The notes under the pieces were generated by a model that ran no database searches, was not told the DNA's origin, and saw nothing but the letters and a program-made list of their open reading frames with translations. Below are positions 10,348 to 20,628 of a DNA stretch of 64,000 nucleotides, piece by piece. Origin of the DNA: Ciceribacter thiooxidans (GTDB lineage Bacteria; Pseudomonadota; Alphaproteobacteria; Rhizobiales; Rhizobiaceae); assembly GCF_014126615.1 (NCBI RefSeq), contig NZ_CP059896.1, forward strand, positions 3,172,501-3,236,500, read 5' to 3'. The stretch's first letter is position 1, and each line of letters starts with the position of its first letter. The position numbers and the translations under genes are program-made.

Positions 10348-11128
10348 TTTGCCGCCTTCCAAAAATTACCTTTGCTGGACAGTGCAATTTTCCCGCCCAG
10401 CTGCCTTTGACTGCCCGTGGTGCCTCTCGCAAGAAAGCAGCACGCCTCACGAAAAACGAGGCCGGATCCCATGCCAAGCGGATCAGGCGCCCTGTCGTGA
10501 CGGCCCAAGGCCAGTCCCCCTTTTCATTCCTCAATTCGCCGATCGCCCACCCTCGAAACGGACATTCGGCCGCGCCTTCGCCTACCCCCTACTACTTTCG
10601 CCAGCCCCTGAAACTGTGCGCAAACTCACCCCGTCACAATCCGAGCGGATTGCGATGAAAGGCTAAACACTGGATGAAAAAACGGGATCAGAACCATCCC
10701 GCTACGAAAGCCACCAGGACATTTCAACACCTGACCAGCAGTTGCAGATCGTCCCCGAGGTCAACTCCGTGTCTCTCGTTGGGAGCCATTTAGGCAGGAT
10801 CAAAAGCCAAGATCAACAGTGAATTTTACCCAAAATTAAGTTCGAACCATTGACTCCCGACTCGATTTTTGCCCGCCACAATTAGGGGAAAAAGAATCGC
10901 TGTTGAATCAAGGGGATTCAAAAACGACGGTCCGCGACCACCCCCCGCGACAAAAAAAATAAAAATTCGCTTGACTCGAAACTGGTGTCGCCTGCCGTTA
11001 AGTGAAGAGGAAGCGCTCCATGGCACCTCCGCTACTTCATTGTTTTTGAATGTTTTTTCTTGTCACCGTAGTGACATGCGGTTGTCAATATGACGGACCG
11101 GTGACAACGATATGAAAGAAAACACGAA
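10348..11128. other. Long non-coding stretch upstream of dnaA
   Basis: About 780 bases between dnaA and the rpsT terminator, with no credible gene. The part at 10,800-11,080 is A/T-rich for this genome and contains the GANTC cluster listed separately. I saw no run of DnaA boxes (TTATCCACA-like), so I do not call it an origin. It most likely carries the dnaA promoter and a long 5' leader. Confidence 0.6.
10852..10977. promoter_or_regulatory. Cluster of six GANTC methylation sites upstream of dnaA
   Basis: GANTC occurs at 10852, 10859, 10894, 10905, 10915 and 10973, six sites in 126 bases against about one per 256 expected by chance. GANTC is the target of the cell-cycle methylase CcrM in alphaproteobacteria, and methylation-sensitive dnaA transcription is established in Caulobacter. 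By inference this is the cell-cycle-controlled dnaA promoter region. Confidence 0.6.
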
Positions 11129-11152
11129 AAGCCCGGCTGGGCAGCCGAGCTT
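11129..11152 (-). terminator. Intrinsic terminator of rpsT
   Basis: Two ten-base arms (11129-11138 and 11143-11152) pair around GGGC with a single G-U wobble. On the minus strand the hairpin is followed by TTTTC. It lies 30 bases after the rpsT stop. Confidence 0.75.
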
Positions 11153-11181
11153 GACGAAAAGTGGCGATTTTGTGTCTTAAA

Positions 11182-11448
11182 TTAGACGGCCAGTGCCTTA
11201 ACACGCAGGGCAAGACGCGAAATCTTGCGCGATGCGGTATTGGCATGGAGGACACCCTTGGTCGCCGCACGATGCAGCTCGGGCTGGGCGGCCTTGAGAG
11301 CTTCACGCGCTACCGCGACATCGCCGGTAGCGATGGCCTCTTCGACCTTACGAATGAAACCACGAACCCGCGAACGGCGAGCCTTGTTGACTGCAGTACG
11401 GCGAGCGATCTTGCGGGTCGCCTTCTTCGCCGAAGTGGTATTGGCCAT
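11182..11448 (-). CDS. rpsT: 30S ribosomal protein S20
   Basis: An 88-residue, very basic protein beginning [17 protein letters not shown] and ending [11 protein letters not shown], the standard S20 pattern and length. It binds 16S rRNA in the small subunit body. GAGAGG lies before the ATG at 11448; the upstream in-frame start at 11493 is not needed. It has its own hairpin terminator. Confidence 0.97.
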   Translation of the reverse strand: MANTTSAKKATRKIARRTAVNKARRSRVRGFIRKVEEAIATGDVAVAREALKAAQPELHRAATKGVLHANTASRKISRLALRVKALAV

Positions 11449-11644
11449 GGATGCCTCTCTTCGAATTCTAACCAAACTCCGCCATCGCCGCATCGGGTCC
11501 TTGCGACCTACGCTTTCAGCAATTCGGGAGCAATCGCGGAAAAGCCAGAAGCTTTCCTAACTGTGGGCGGGCATATAGCGGGAAAGCGGAGCGGCGTCAA
11601 CGCGCAATTTCGCCAAGACCACCCGGAACCGCCCGCTTTTGCCC

Positions 11645-12418
11645 TCAACGGTTCCTGAACGCCGCCTTGCGCTTTTCCGCGAAGGCCGCCATGCCCTCCT
11701 TCTGATCTTCCGTCGCGAAAAGAGAATGGAAAAGACGCCGTTCGAAACGCAGGCCCTCGGCCAGCGTCAGCTCGAAGGCGCGATTGACGCTTTCCTTCGC
11801 CATCAGCACGGCAGGCGCGGAAAAGGCCGCGATCTTTTCAGCTGCGGCGATTGCTTCGTCCAGCAACCGTTCCGGCTCGACGACGCGCGCCACGAGCCCC
11901 GAGCGTTCGGCCTCGGCAGCATCCATCATGCGGCCCGTCAGGCAGAGATCCATGGCCTTCGCCTTGCCGACCGCCCGGGTCAGACGCTGCGAACCGCCCA
12001 TGCCGGGTATGACGCCGAGCGTGATCTCGGGCTGGCCGAACTTCGCAGTAGACGACGCGATGATGAAGTCGCACATCATCGCAAGCTCGCAACCACCACC
12101 GAGCGCGAAGCCGGAGACTGCAGCGATCATCGGCTTGCGAAAGCCCGCAACATCTTCCCACCCGCTGATGAAATCGCCGAGATAGGCGTCGACAAAGTCG
12201 AGAGACTGCATTTCCTTGATGTCGGCGCCGGCCGCGAAGGCCTTCTCCGAGCCGGTGAGAACGACCGCCCCGATGTCGCCGTTCTTCTGGAGGCCGGCAA
12301 GTAGATCGCGCAACTCGGCCATCACAGTCGAATTGAGCGCATTGAGCGCCTGCGGCCGGTTGAGCGTGACGATCGCCACGCGACCGCGAACCTCCACGAG
12401 CAGCGTCTCATAAGTCAT
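11645..12418 (-). CDS. Enoyl-CoA hydratase
   Basis: A 257-residue crotonase. [11 protein letters not shown] begins the fold, AAGADIKEM forms the first oxyanion-hole strand, and the catalytic glutamates lie in [20 protein letters not shown] and in the [19 protein letters not shown] block. It hydrates short trans-2-enoyl-CoA in fatty acid beta-oxidation. It is probably co-transcribed with mutM, 17 bases upstream, an association usual in Rhizobiaceae. Confidence 0.92.
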   Translation of the reverse strand: MTYETLLVEVRGRVAIVTLNRPQALNALNSTVMAELRDLLAGLQKNGDIGAVVLTGSEKAFAAGADIKEMQSLDFVDAYLGDFISGWEDVAGFRKPMIAAVSGFALGGGCELAMMCDFIIASSTAKFGQPEITLGVIPGMGGSQRLTRAVGKAKAMDLCLTGRMMDAAEAERSGLVARVVEPERLLDEAIAAAEKIAAFSAPAVLMAKESVNRAFELTLAEGLRFERRLFHSLFATEDQKEGMAAFAEKRKAAFRNR

Positions 12419-12435
12419 TCAAATCTCTCCCTTGG

Positions 12436-13326
12436 TCATTTCTGGCAACGGCTGCAATAGAATGTCGAGCGGCCGGACTGCACGATGCGCGCCACGGTAC
12501 CGTTGCATTCGGGGTTCGCGCAAGCATGACCTTCGCGGTCATAGACACGGAAGGTATGCTGAAAATAGCCTAGAGTGCCGTCCGTGCGGATATGATCGCG
12601 CAGCGAAGAGCCGCCTGCGGCGATCGCGTCGGCGATGACGGTGCGGATCGCCTCCACGAGCCGGACGAGCTCCTTCTTCGGCTTGCCGGTCGGCGTTACC
12701 ATCGTCCCCGCCGGCTTCCTCGGCGAAAGCCCGGCGCGCCAGAGCGCCTCACAGACATAGATGTTGCCGAGGCCGGCGATATTGCTCTGGTCGAGCAGCG
12801 CCGCCTTGAGCGGCTGGCTGCGCCCGGCAAAACGGACCGCAAGACCTTCTGCGTCGAGAGTGTTGCCGACCGGCTCGGGTCCGAGCTGACGAAACGCCGG
12901 ATAGTTGTCGAGATCGACGCGCGGCAAGATGTCCATGAAGCCGAAACGCCGCGGGTCATTATATATGACGCGTATGGCACCTTCCGCTCCTTCGAGATGA
13001 AACACGACATGGTCGTGTTTCTCGTCCTTGGAACGGGTGTGGTGAAAGGCACCCGGCAGTTCGCTCTCACTCTCCTGCTCGACCCTGAAAGAGCCGGACA
13101 TACCGAGGTGGGCGACAACTGTTTCGCCGCTGTCGAGGTCGATCAGCAGGTATTTCGCCCGGCGACCAAGACCTACGATCCGCGTTCCCGAAACTCGCTC
13201 GGCAAAGCCCGGAGGAAACGGAAAGCGAAGATCGGCCCGGCGCAATTCCAGGCGCCCGATGCGCGCGCCCTCCATTGCTGGCGCGAGCCCTCTTCTGACC
13301 GTCTCTACCTCTGGCAATTCCGGCAT
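12436..13326 (-). CDS. mutM: Formamidopyrimidine-DNA glycosylase
   Basis: A 296-residue bifunctional glycosylase/AP lyase that removes 8-oxoguanine. After Met removal the catalytic Pro and Glu are in PELPEVET. The helix-two-turn-helix includes [16 protein letters not shown], and the zinc finger is at the C-terminus (CANPEC then CSRC). The start at 13326 is fixed because Pro must follow Met. It is divergent from ubiE. Confidence 0.96.
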   Translation of the reverse strand: MPELPEVETVRRGLAPAMEGARIGRLELRRADLRFPFPPGFAERVSGTRIVGLGRRAKYLLIDLDSGETVVAHLGMSGSFRVEQESESELPGAFHHTRSKDEKHDHVVFHLEGAEGAIRVIYNDPRRFGFMDILPRVDLDNYPAFRQLGPEPVGNTLDAEGLAVRFAGRSQPLKAALLDQSNIAGLGNIYVCEALWRAGLSPRKPAGTMVTPTGKPKKELVRLVEAIRTVIADAIAAGGSSLRDHIRTDGTLGYFQHTFRVYDREGHACANPECNGTVARIVQSGRSTFYCSRCQK

Positions 13327-13473
13327 TGCTGGCCCATCTTTCTGTTTCAACCACGCTTCTTGTGGTCTATAGACCAGCGCGAAGGTGTCGCAGCCGGTAC
13401 CGGCGAGACAGATAGCGTGCCTTGGACGATTTCGCTATGGTCACCCGGCCATAAAGGACAATGGAGCGAGCAC

Positions 13474-14250
13474 ATGGCTGAAACCCGCACGACCGCCGAA
13501 GGCGGCATGGCGACATCGTATGGCTTCCGCGATGTGCAGGAGGGCGAAAAGCAGGGCCTCGTCAACGACGTCTTCCACAAGGTCGCCAAGCGCTACGACA
13601 TCATGAACGACGTCATGTCCGCAGGCCTCCACCGGGTCTGGAAGAACGCCATGGTGGCAGCGCTCAACCCGCGGAAGGATCCGGGCTACAAGGTGCTGGA
13701 TGTCGCCGGCGGCACCGGAGACATCGCCTTCCGCATCATAGAGGCCTCCGACCGTCTCGCGCATGCAACCGTGCTCGACATCAACGGGTCGATGCTCGCC
13801 GTCGGCGCCGAACGCGCCGCAAAGAAGGAGCTCTCGGACAATGTCACCTTTGTTGAGGCGAACGCCGAAGAACTGCCCTTCGAAGACAACAGTTTCGACG
13901 CCTATACCATCGCTTTCGGCATCCGGAACGTGCCGCATATCGACGTCGCGCTGAAAGAAGCCCACCGCGTGCTGAAACGCGGCGGGCGTCTGCTCGTGTT
14001 GGAGTTCTCCGCAGTCGACATGCCGCTGCTCGACCGGTTCTATGACGAATGGTCGTTCAAAGCGATCCCGCATTTCGGGCGGATGATCACGGGTGACGCC
14101 GAGCCCTACCAGTATCTGGTGGAATCGATCCGCAAGTTCCCCAACCAGCGCGATTTCGCCGCAATGATCTCGAAGGCCGGCTTCTCGCGCGTCACCTTCA
14201 CCAACTACACCGGTGGCATCGCCGCACTGCACTCCGGCTGGAAGCTCTGA
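13474..14250 (+). CDS. ubiE: Demethylmenaquinone/2-octaprenyl-methoxy-benzoquinol C-methyltransferase
   Basis: A 258-residue SAM methyltransferase for ubiquinone. Signatures are [17 protein letters not shown], the SAM motif [25 protein letters not shown] and [20 protein letters not shown]. The frame is open far upstream, but only this start at MAETRT fits the family and does not overlap mutM. ubiB follows after 62 bases, the usual ubiE-ubiB pair. Confidence 0.96.
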   Translation: MAETRTTAEGGMATSYGFRDVQEGEKQGLVNDVFHKVAKRYDIMNDVMSAGLHRVWKNAMVAALNPRKDPGYKVLDVAGGTGDIAFRIIEASDRLAHATVLDINGSMLAVGAERAAKKELSDNVTFVEANAEELPFEDNSFDAYTIAFGIRNVPHIDVALKEAHRVLKRGGRLLVLEFSAVDMPLLDRFYDEWSFKAIPHFGRMITGDAEPYQYLVESIRKFPNQRDFAAMISKAGFSRVTFTNYTGGIAALHSGWKL

Positions 14251-14312
14251 CCGATGAGGGCATTGTCCATGAAGTCCCTCCTCGAGAGAGCCATCGAGGC
14301 TGAAAACGCACG

Positions 14313-15887
14313 ATGAGCACGATCGGCGCATATTTCCGCCTTGCACGGGTCGGCTGGGTTCTGGTGCGCGAGGGCGTGATCTCCGCGCTGCCCTCCGAGG
14401 GTCTGCCGCCGATGGTCGTCTTCGCCCAGTCGGCCGCGGGGCTCTTTGCCCGCAAGCGCGCGATGCGTGAACGGCGCTCGGATCGCCTATCGAAGGCGGT
14501 GGCCCGCCTCGGCCCGTCCTACGTGAAGATCGGCCAGTTCCTCGCGACCCGTCCTGACGTCGTCGGCGCCGAGATCGCGGAAGACCTTTCCGGCCTCCAG
14601 GACCGCATGGAGTTCTTCCCGACCGAAGCTGCCAAGCTCTCCATCCGCGAGTCGCTCGGCCGTCCCGTCGGCGAACTCTACACCTCCTTCGACGAACCGA
14701 TCGCTGCGGCCTCGATTGCCCAGGTCCACCGCGGTGAGGTCGAAACTGGACAGGGCCGCAGGAAAGTCGCGATCAAGGTGATCCGACCGGGCGTCCGCCG
14801 GCGCTTCGCAGCCGACCTCGAGGCGATGTATATCGTCTCGCGCCTGCAGGAGCGCTTCCTTCCGCATATGCGACGGTTGAAACCGGTGGAAGTGACGCGC
14901 ACGCTCGAGCAGACGACCAAGGTCGAGATGGACCTACGGCTGGAGGCCGCTGCCCTGTCCGAGCTCGCCGAAAATACGAAGAGCGATCCGGGTTTTCGAG
15001 TCCCTGCCGTCGACTGGGAACGAACGGGGCGTGACGTCGTCACGATGGAATGGATTGACGGCATCAAGATGTCGGACGTCGAGGCACTCAGGGCTGCGGG
15101 CTATGATCTCAACGCGCTGGCCGACACGCTGATCCAATCCTTCCTGCGCCATACGCTGCGCGACGGCTTCTTCCACGCCGACATGCACCCCGGTAACCTC
15201 TTCGTCGACGAAAGCGGCATGATCGTCGCCGTCGACCTGGGGATCGCCGGTCGGCTCGGCAAGAAAGAACGACGTTTTCTGGCGGAGATCCTTTACGGCT
15301 TCATCACCCGCGACTACCTGCGAGTCGCGGAGGTGCACTTTGAGGCCGGCTATGTTCCCTCCCACCACAACGTCGCGAGTTTCGCCCAAGCGATCCGTGC
15401 CATCGGAGAGCCGATCCACGGTCAGCCGGCCGAGACAATTTCGATGGGACGGCTGCTGACGCTGCTCTTCGAGGTGACCGAACTCTTCGACATGGCGACC
15501 CGTCCCGAACTTGTGATGCTGCAGAAGACGATGGTGGTGGTCGAGGGTGTGGCGCGTATGCTCAATCCGCAGTTCAACATGTGGAAGGCATCCGAGCCGG
15601 TCGTCTCCAGCTGGATTCGCGACAATCTCGGCCCGAAGAGGATCGTCACCGACCTGAAGGACGGATTGCACGCGGCCGTTCGGCTCGCCGAAGCGATCCC
15701 CGAGATCGCGGTGAAGACCGAGAAATTCCATGCCGAACTGATGACGATGAGCGAGAACGGCCTGCGCCTCGACCGGGAGACCACGGATGCGATCGGGCGC
15801 TCCGAGGCGCGCCATGGCCGGCTTGGCCGACTGGCGCTCTGGGTCATCGCCGCCTCACTCGTCTACATCGCCGTTCAGGTCAGCTGA
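14313..15887 (+). CDS. ubiB: ABC1-family atypical kinase UbiB
   Basis: A 524-residue protein needed for ubiquinone synthesis. The family-specific KxGQ motif is in PSYVKIGQFLATRPD, the ATP lysine in VAIKVIRPG, and the catalytic loop is FFHADMHPGNLFVDE with the metal-binding VAVDLGIAG. Hydrophobic residues at the end (LALWVIAASLVYIAVQV) form a membrane anchor. It lies between ubiE and coaBC in one direction. Confidence 0.95.
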   Translation: MSTIGAYFRLARVGWVLVREGVISALPSEGLPPMVVFAQSAAGLFARKRAMRERRSDRLSKAVARLGPSYVKIGQFLATRPDVVGAEIAEDLSGLQDRMEFFPTEAAKLSIRESLGRPVGELYTSFDEPIAAASIAQVHRGEVETGQGRRKVAIKVIRPGVRRRFAADLEAMYIVSRLQERFLPHMRRLKPVEVTRTLEQTTKVEMDLRLEAAALSELAENTKSDPGFRVPAVDWERTGRDVVTMEWIDGIKMSDVEALRAAGYDLNALADTLIQSFLRHTLRDGFFHADMHPGNLFVDESGMIVAVDLGIAGRLGKKERRFLAEILYGFITRDYLRVAEVHFEAGYVPSHHNVASFAQAIRAIGEPIHGQPAETISMGRLLTLLFEVTELFDMATRPELVMLQKTMVVVEGVARMLNPQFNMWKASEPVVSSWIRDNLGPKRIVTDLKDGLHAAVRLAEAIPEIAVKTEKFHAELMTMSENGLRLDRETTDAIGRSEARHGRLGRLALWVIAASLVYIAVQVS

Positions 15888-15985
15888 TCCGACGCCATGA
15901 TCAGCGGCAGGCGGGTGCACGAAAATCGATTTCGATTTGCCGAGCCTTGCGCTAGGTTCGCGCAAACCAGCGACCGGACCATCAG

Positions 15986-17206
15986 ATGAGCTTATCCGCT
16001 AAACGCATCCTGCTTGTCATTTCCGGCGGCATCGCCGCCTACAAGAGCCTCGACCTCATCCGGCGACTGCGCGAGCGGGGCGCGACGGTCCGGCCGATCA
16101 TGACGCGCGCAGCGCAGGAATTCGTCACCCCGCTCGCGGTCGGCGCACTCTCCGCCAGCCACGTCTACACCGATCTCTTCTCCCGGGAAGACGAGCAGGA
16201 TGTCGGCCATATCCGTCTTTCGCGGGAGTGCGACCTCATCGTCGTGGCCCCCGCCACCGCCGATCTGATGGCGAAGGTGGCAAACGGCCTTGCCGACGAC
16301 CTTGCCTCTGCGGTGTTACTTGCGCGCTCGCGCCCCGTGCTGATGGCTCCGGCCATGAATCCCATGATGTGGGCGAATCCGGCGACACGCCGTAACGTTA
16401 CGCTCCTGAAGGAGGATGGCGTAACTTTCGTCGGTCCTACGGAAGGCGAAATGGCGGAGGCCGGCGAACGGGGGCTCGGTCGCATGGCCGAGCCGCTCGA
16501 TATCGTTGCGGCAGTGGAAGCCCTTCTGGACACCGGCCCGAAACCGCTTGCCGGCCGAACGGCCATCGTGACGTCGGGGCCGACGCATGAACCGATCGAC
16601 CCGGTGCGTTACATCGCCAACCGCTCTTCGGGGCGACAAGGCCACGCGATTGCTGCCGCGCTCGCAAAGCTCGGAGCAGACGTCACCCTCGTTTCCGGAC
16701 CCGTCGCCATCCCGGATCCCGCCGGCGTCGCGACTCTTCATGTGGAGCGGGCGGAGGAGATGCGGGATGCCGTCATCTCCCGTCTGCCGACCGATATCGC
16801 GGTCATGGTGGCCGCCGTTGCCGACTGGCGCGTGGCAGCATCCGCCGGTCAGAAGATCAAGAAGAGGCCGGGCGAAGCTCCTGCTCCGCTGCAGCTCACC
16901 GAGAACCCCGATATTCTCAAAACTGTAGGACACCACGAGAAGCGACCGGCGATCGTGGTCGGCTTCGCGGCGGAAACCCAGGACATCGAGCGGAACGGTC
17001 GCACTAAACTTAAAAAGAAGGGCGCCGACCTGATCGTGGCCAACGACGTCTCTCCGGAAACCGGAATCATGGGCGGCACGCGCAATCGGGTGAAACTGAT
17101 CAGTACGACCGGCGTCGAGGAGTGGCCGGAGCTCGACAAGGATGCCGTTGCCGAGCGTCTGGCAAACTGGATCGCCGAGCGCCTGAACCAGGGAGCAGTC
17201 CGATGA
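15986..17206 (+). CDS. coaBC: Bifunctional phosphopantothenoylcysteine decarboxylase/synthetase
   Basis: A 406-residue coenzyme A enzyme. The N-terminal flavoprotein domain CoaC (about 1-185) starts RILLVISGGIAAYKSLDLIR and has the substrate region MAPAMNPMMW. The C-terminal CoaB domain carries TSGPTHEPIDPVRYIANRSS and the KKKGADLIVAND block. It converts 4'-phosphopantothenate to 4'-phosphopantetheine with CTP. Its TGA overlaps the next start (ATGA). Confidence 0.96.
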   Translation: MSLSAKRILLVISGGIAAYKSLDLIRRLRERGATVRPIMTRAAQEFVTPLAVGALSASHVYTDLFSREDEQDVGHIRLSRECDLIVVAPATADLMAKVANGLADDLASAVLLARSRPVLMAPAMNPMMWANPATRRNVTLLKEDGVTFVGPTEGEMAEAGERGLGRMAEPLDIVAAVEALLDTGPKPLAGRTAIVTSGPTHEPIDPVRYIANRSSGRQGHAIAAALAKLGADVTLVSGPVAIPDPAGVATLHVERAEEMRDAVISRLPTDIAVMVAAVADWRVAASAGQKIKKRPGEAPAPLQLTENPDILKTVGHHEKRPAIVVGFAAETQDIERNGRTKLKKKGADLIVANDVSPETGIMGGTRNRVKLISTTGVEEWPELDKDAVAERLANWIAERLNQGAVR

Positions 17207-17556
17207 CCCTCTTCGAACGCGCAGACTTCGACGCCTTCGTCACCGGATTGGCTGGCGTGACCCTCGTGGACCAATGGGAGTCCCGCGTTGCCAAGGTCGG
17301 AGACAAGGTATTCGCGGTCCTCAATGACGATGGCGCCAAGATCGCGTTCAAGGTCAGCGAGGAGAGTTTCGAAATCCTGACCGCCCTCGATGGCGTCGGT
17401 CAGGCACCTTATTTCGCCAAGCGCAAATGGGTCGCCGTCGCGCCGGTCGCGCCGCTGTCGGACGATGAACTGCGCCACTACTTAAGGCGCTCCTACGATC
17501 TGATCGCTGCCGGTCTCACGAAGAAGCTCCGGACAGAACTCGGCATTCCGGTCTAA
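17203..17556 (+). CDS. MmcQ/YjbR family DNA-binding-like protein
   Basis: A 117-residue protein with the CyaY-like YjbR fold. Features are WESRVAKVGDKVFAVL, KVSEESFEIL, the Ala-Pro-Tyr-Phe-Ala-Lys segment with KWVAV, and a C-terminal helix pair LRHYLRRSYDLIAAGL. The biochemical role of the family is unsettled. Its ATG overlaps the coaBC stop by four bases, so the two are translationally coupled. Confidence 0.8.
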   Translation: MTLFERADFDAFVTGLAGVTLVDQWESRVAKVGDKVFAVLNDDGAKIAFKVSEESFEILTALDGVGQAPYFAKRKWVAVAPVAPLSDDELRHYLRRSYDLIAAGLTKKLRTELGIPV

Positions 17557-17591
17557 AGACGAGCGTGGTCAGCTCGCCATCGCCGGCTTCA

Positions 17592-18380
17592 TCACAGCCG
17601 CGCCATCCACCGACGGCTGGAAGCGGGTGACCTCGATCCCCTTTCCGAAAGTGTCACTGCACTGCCGGCCGGAATCTCCATCCAGGCGTCGGTGTCGTCG
17701 TTGAGCGGCTCTGAAACGAGGCAGTACCCGCCCTCCCCCATCGGTGCGGCGAACAGGGTCGGCGCGTAGGCGTCGGTCGCATAGCGCACTGCGTAAAGCG
17801 TGTGCCCATCGGAAAAGGCCGCAGTAAACCGCACCTTTACGCTGCCGGTCAGATTGATGCTCAGTTGTTCGACAAAGCCTATTGCCTCGGCCATGGCGGC
17901 GAGAGGTCGCTCGCGCATGCCGAACTGCAGGGCGAGCAGGAACAGGAGTTCGGAGTCGGTCGTGCCGACGCGCGCATTGAAGTGTTCGTCGTCCAGCATC
18001 GATTCCATCGACCGACGCAAACGGTCGAAGTGGTCAATCTGGCCGTTGTGCATGAAGGACCAGGTGTCGCAGACGAAGGGATGGCAATTGTCCCGACGTG
18101 TGGAACCATGCGTCGCCGCACGAACATGCGCCAGAAAGAGCCGTGAACGGATCTGCCGTGCCATGCTCTTGAGATTGCAGTCCGACCAGGCCGGCAGAAC
18201 ATCGCGGAAGCGTCCGGGCTCCGGACGATCCCCATACCAGGCAATGCCGAAACCGTCTGCATTGGTCGCCGTCTTCGCGCGGGTCGCGCAGTGGGACTGC
18301 TCGATTAGGGAATGCGCAGGAGAGGTGACGAGCTCTTCAAGATAGATCGGTTGACCGCGATAGGCTGCCCAGCGACACAT
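17592..18380 (-). CDS. Class II glutamine amidotransferase
   Basis: A 262-residue Ntn hydrolase. The nucleophile is Cys2 (MCRWAAYRG), followed by NADGFGIAWYG, the FLAHVRAATHGS loop and the CHPFVCDTWSFMHNGQIDHF substrate-binding block. It resembles stand-alone YafJ/EgtC-type enzymes that hydrolyse gamma-glutamyl amides. No ergothioneine genes are adjacent, so the substrate is open. It converges with the yjbR-like gene. Confidence 0.85.
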   Translation of the reverse strand: MCRWAAYRGQPIYLEELVTSPAHSLIEQSHCATRAKTATNADGFGIAWYGDRPEPGRFRDVLPAWSDCNLKSMARQIRSRLFLAHVRAATHGSTRRDNCHPFVCDTWSFMHNGQIDHFDRLRRSMESMLDDEHFNARVGTTDSELLFLLALQFGMRERPLAAMAEAIGFVEQLSINLTGSVKVRFTAAFSDGHTLYAVRYATDAYAPTLFAAPMGEGGYCLVSEPLNDDTDAWMEIPAGSAVTLSERGSRSPASSRRWMARL

Positions 18381-18621
18381 GCTGCAATAGACTCCGGATG
18401 CGTTCCGCCAATGGCGGCAAGGAATTAACTATTTTTGCCTGAATTGGATAACGAAAGCTAAATAGCCCATTCGCGGCCGAATTTTGACTGGCCGGCGCGA
18501 TCACATTTTGCGCCGGAGGATTGCGTTCTGTGAACAGTGCGTTCCGGGGAACGGCCTTCGCCACCCGTCGTATTTCCCTATATTGGGGGCAACTGAAATT
18601 CCGCTCGGAAGGAGCAATCCA

Positions 18622-19533
18622 ATGTCCATTCGACCTGTGAAACATGAAAGTCGCGCCACCCCTACAATGGAAGGGGCCGGCGTCAAACTGCATCGCGTCT
18701 TCGGCTTCGGCGATCCGTCGATGACCGATCCCTTCCTGATGATGGATGATTTCCGCAACGACAATCCGTCGGATTACATCCGCGGCTTTCCGTGGCACCC
18801 CCATCGCGGCATCGAGACCATCACCTACGTGCTTGCGGGCACCGTCGAGCACGGTGACAGCCTCGGCAATCAGGGCCTGCTCGGTGCCGGTGACGTACAG
18901 TGGATGACGGCGGGAAGCGGCATCATGCACCAGGAGATGCCGAAAGGTGATTTCGCTGGCAGGATGCACGGTTTCCAACTCTGGGCGAACCTGCCGTCGT
19001 CGCTGAAGATGACGGCACCGCGCTACCAGGACATCAAGAGCGCGGACATTCCCGTGATCGTCGACGATGATGGCACCGCAGTCCGCGTCATCACCGGAGA
19101 CTTCTGGGGCAAGATGGGTCCGGTCGACGGTATTGCCGCCGAGCCCGTCTATCTCGACATCTCGGTTCCGCCGGGCAAGCGGAAGAGCTTCCCGGTCGAT
19201 ACCTATCGGTCCGCATTCGCCTACATCTTCGCCGGCTCCGGTACCTTCCGCGATGCCTCCAAGCCTTTCGGCGTAAAGGTAGAGAAAGAGTACCAGGGCC
19301 AGGAACTCAACATCCGGGATCTTTCCGGCAACCGCACGCTCGTTGTGTTCGATACCGGCGACGAGGTCACGGTACAGGCCGGCGAGGAGGGTATCCGGTT
19401 CCTGCTCGTCACCGGCAAGCCGATCCGGGAGCCGGTCGCCTGGCACGGACCGATCGTCATGAACACCCGCGAGGAACTGATGCAGGCGATGCGTGACCTG
19501 CAGAACGGCACCTTCATCAAGGCCGATCACTAG
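18622..19533 (+). CDS. Pirin family protein
   Basis: A 303-residue double cupin. The N-terminal cupin has the metal ligands in HPHRGIETITYV, EHGD and MHQEMPK; the C-terminal cupin begins YLDISVPPGKRKSF. Bacterial pirins bind iron and some act as quercetinases or regulators. The start at 18622 follows AAGGAG. The upstream in-frame start at 18484 has no ribosome site. Confidence 0.9.
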   Translation: MSIRPVKHESRATPTMEGAGVKLHRVFGFGDPSMTDPFLMMDDFRNDNPSDYIRGFPWHPHRGIETITYVLAGTVEHGDSLGNQGLLGAGDVQWMTAGSGIMHQEMPKGDFAGRMHGFQLWANLPSSLKMTAPRYQDIKSADIPVIVDDDGTAVRVITGDFWGKMGPVDGIAAEPVYLDISVPPGKRKSFPVDTYRSAFAYIFAGSGTFRDASKPFGVKVEKEYQGQELNIRDLSGNRTLVVFDTGDEVTVQAGEEGIRFLLVTGKPIREPVAWHGPIVMNTREELMQAMRDLQNGTFIKADH

Positions 19534-19643
19534 GTGCAGCAATGGACGGCGCCGGGCTCCACGTCCGGCGCCGTCGGATACCGCGTTCGACACTGCGGCG
19601 ATCCGCCCTAGGTTCCATGGAAGAACCCGAAGGAGGCGCGCCG

Positions 19644-20048
19644 ATGCATATAGACGGGCAATGTCATTGCGGCTACGTCCGCTACGAGGCTGACATCGAC
19701 CCCACCCAGGTCTCGATCTGCCACTGCACCGACTGCCAATCGCTGACAGCCAGTGCCTACCGTGTCACGGTCGCCGCGACCCGCGACCGTTTCACCCTTC
19801 GCGGCAACGCGCCGAAAGCCTACACAAAGATCGGCGACAGTGGTGCGGTCAGTGTGCAATACTTCTGCCCGAAATGCGGCTCGCCGATCTATCGCGCCAG
19901 CGGCGATGCAAGCGATGCCCGGATCGGCATTCGCATCGGCACGATCCGCCAGCGCCGGAAGCTGATGCCGAGCCGACAGTTCTGGCTGCGTTCTGCGTTG
20001 CCGTTTGTCCATGACATCCGTGCCCTGCCCGGAAAGGACGGCGACTGA
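19644..20048 (+). CDS. GFA family zinc protein
   Basis: A 134-residue protein with a glutathione-dependent formaldehyde-activating (GFA) domain. Zinc ligands are CHC (residues near 7-9), CHCTDC and CPKCGSP. Named after S-hydroxymethylglutathione synthase, most members have untested functions. AAGGAGG precedes the ATG at 19644. It is followed 37 bases later by a flavin reductase-like gene on the same strand. Confidence 0.87.
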   Translation: MHIDGQCHCGYVRYEADIDPTQVSICHCTDCQSLTASAYRVTVAATRDRFTLRGNAPKAYTKIGDSGAVSVQYFCPKCGSPIYRASGDASDARIGIRIGTIRQRRKLMPSRQFWLRSALPFVHDIRALPGKDGD

Positions 20049-20085
20049 ATGCAAGGGACAAACTCGCTGACAGGAGAAGACCGCA

Positions 20086-20616
20086 ATGAAGGAGTTTCCG
20101 CTTGCCAAGGTCTACCAACTCATCGAGCCCGGCCCGGTCGTCCTCCTGACGACCTCGGAAAACGAACACCCGAACGTCATGGCCATGTCCTGGCACATGA
20201 TGGTGGAATTTACTCCGCCGATGATCGCGTGCATTGTTAGCGGGGCGGACCACAGCTTTCACGCGCTCCAGCAAACCGGCGAATGCGTCATCGCCATCCC
20301 GACGGTCGAGCTTGCCGAGAAGGTGGTCGCAGTCGGGAATTGCTCCGGCCGGGATACCGACAAGTTCGCGACGATCGGCCTGACGCCGCTGCCCGCCGAG
20401 GAAGTGCGTGCGCCTCTCATCGGCGATTGCTTCGCGAATCTCGAATGCCGCGTGGTCGATCAGGGTTTCGTGCCACGCTACAATCTCTTCGTGCTGGAGG
20501 TGGTGAAGGCCTGGTATGATCCCGCCCAAGCGGCACCGCGAACCATTCATCATCGCGGCTACGGCACATTCGCCATCGACGGCGAGGAGATCACGCTCGA
20601 CTCGCAGATGCCCTGA
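20086..20616 (+). CDS. Flavin reductase-like FMN-binding protein
   Basis: A 176-residue split-barrel protein. PVVLLTTSENEHPNVMAMSW and NLFVLEVVKAW match the flavin reductase-like family, which binds FMN and reduces it with NAD(P)H or acts as an oxidoreductase partner. AGGAGA lies before the start. The partner enzyme is not evident; the upstream GFA gene may be co-transcribed. Confidence 0.85.
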   Translation: MKEFPLAKVYQLIEPGPVVLLTTSENEHPNVMAMSWHMMVEFTPPMIACIVSGADHSFHALQQTGECVIAIPTVELAEKVVAVGNCSGRDTDKFATIGLTPLPAEEVRAPLIGDCFANLECRVVDQGFVPRYNLFVLEVVKAWYDPAQAAPRTIHHRGYGTFAIDGEEITLDSQMP

Positions 20617-20628
20617 CAGTCTGGCCTG

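Noticed and set aside
10348..11128. Chromosomal origin next to dnaA
   Set aside because: No cluster of DnaA boxes was seen, and in Rhizobiales oriC is usually not at dnaA.
12592..14250. 552-residue reading frame running into ubiE
   Set aside because: The first ~290 codons are antisense to mutM. Only the part from 13474 matches UbiE.
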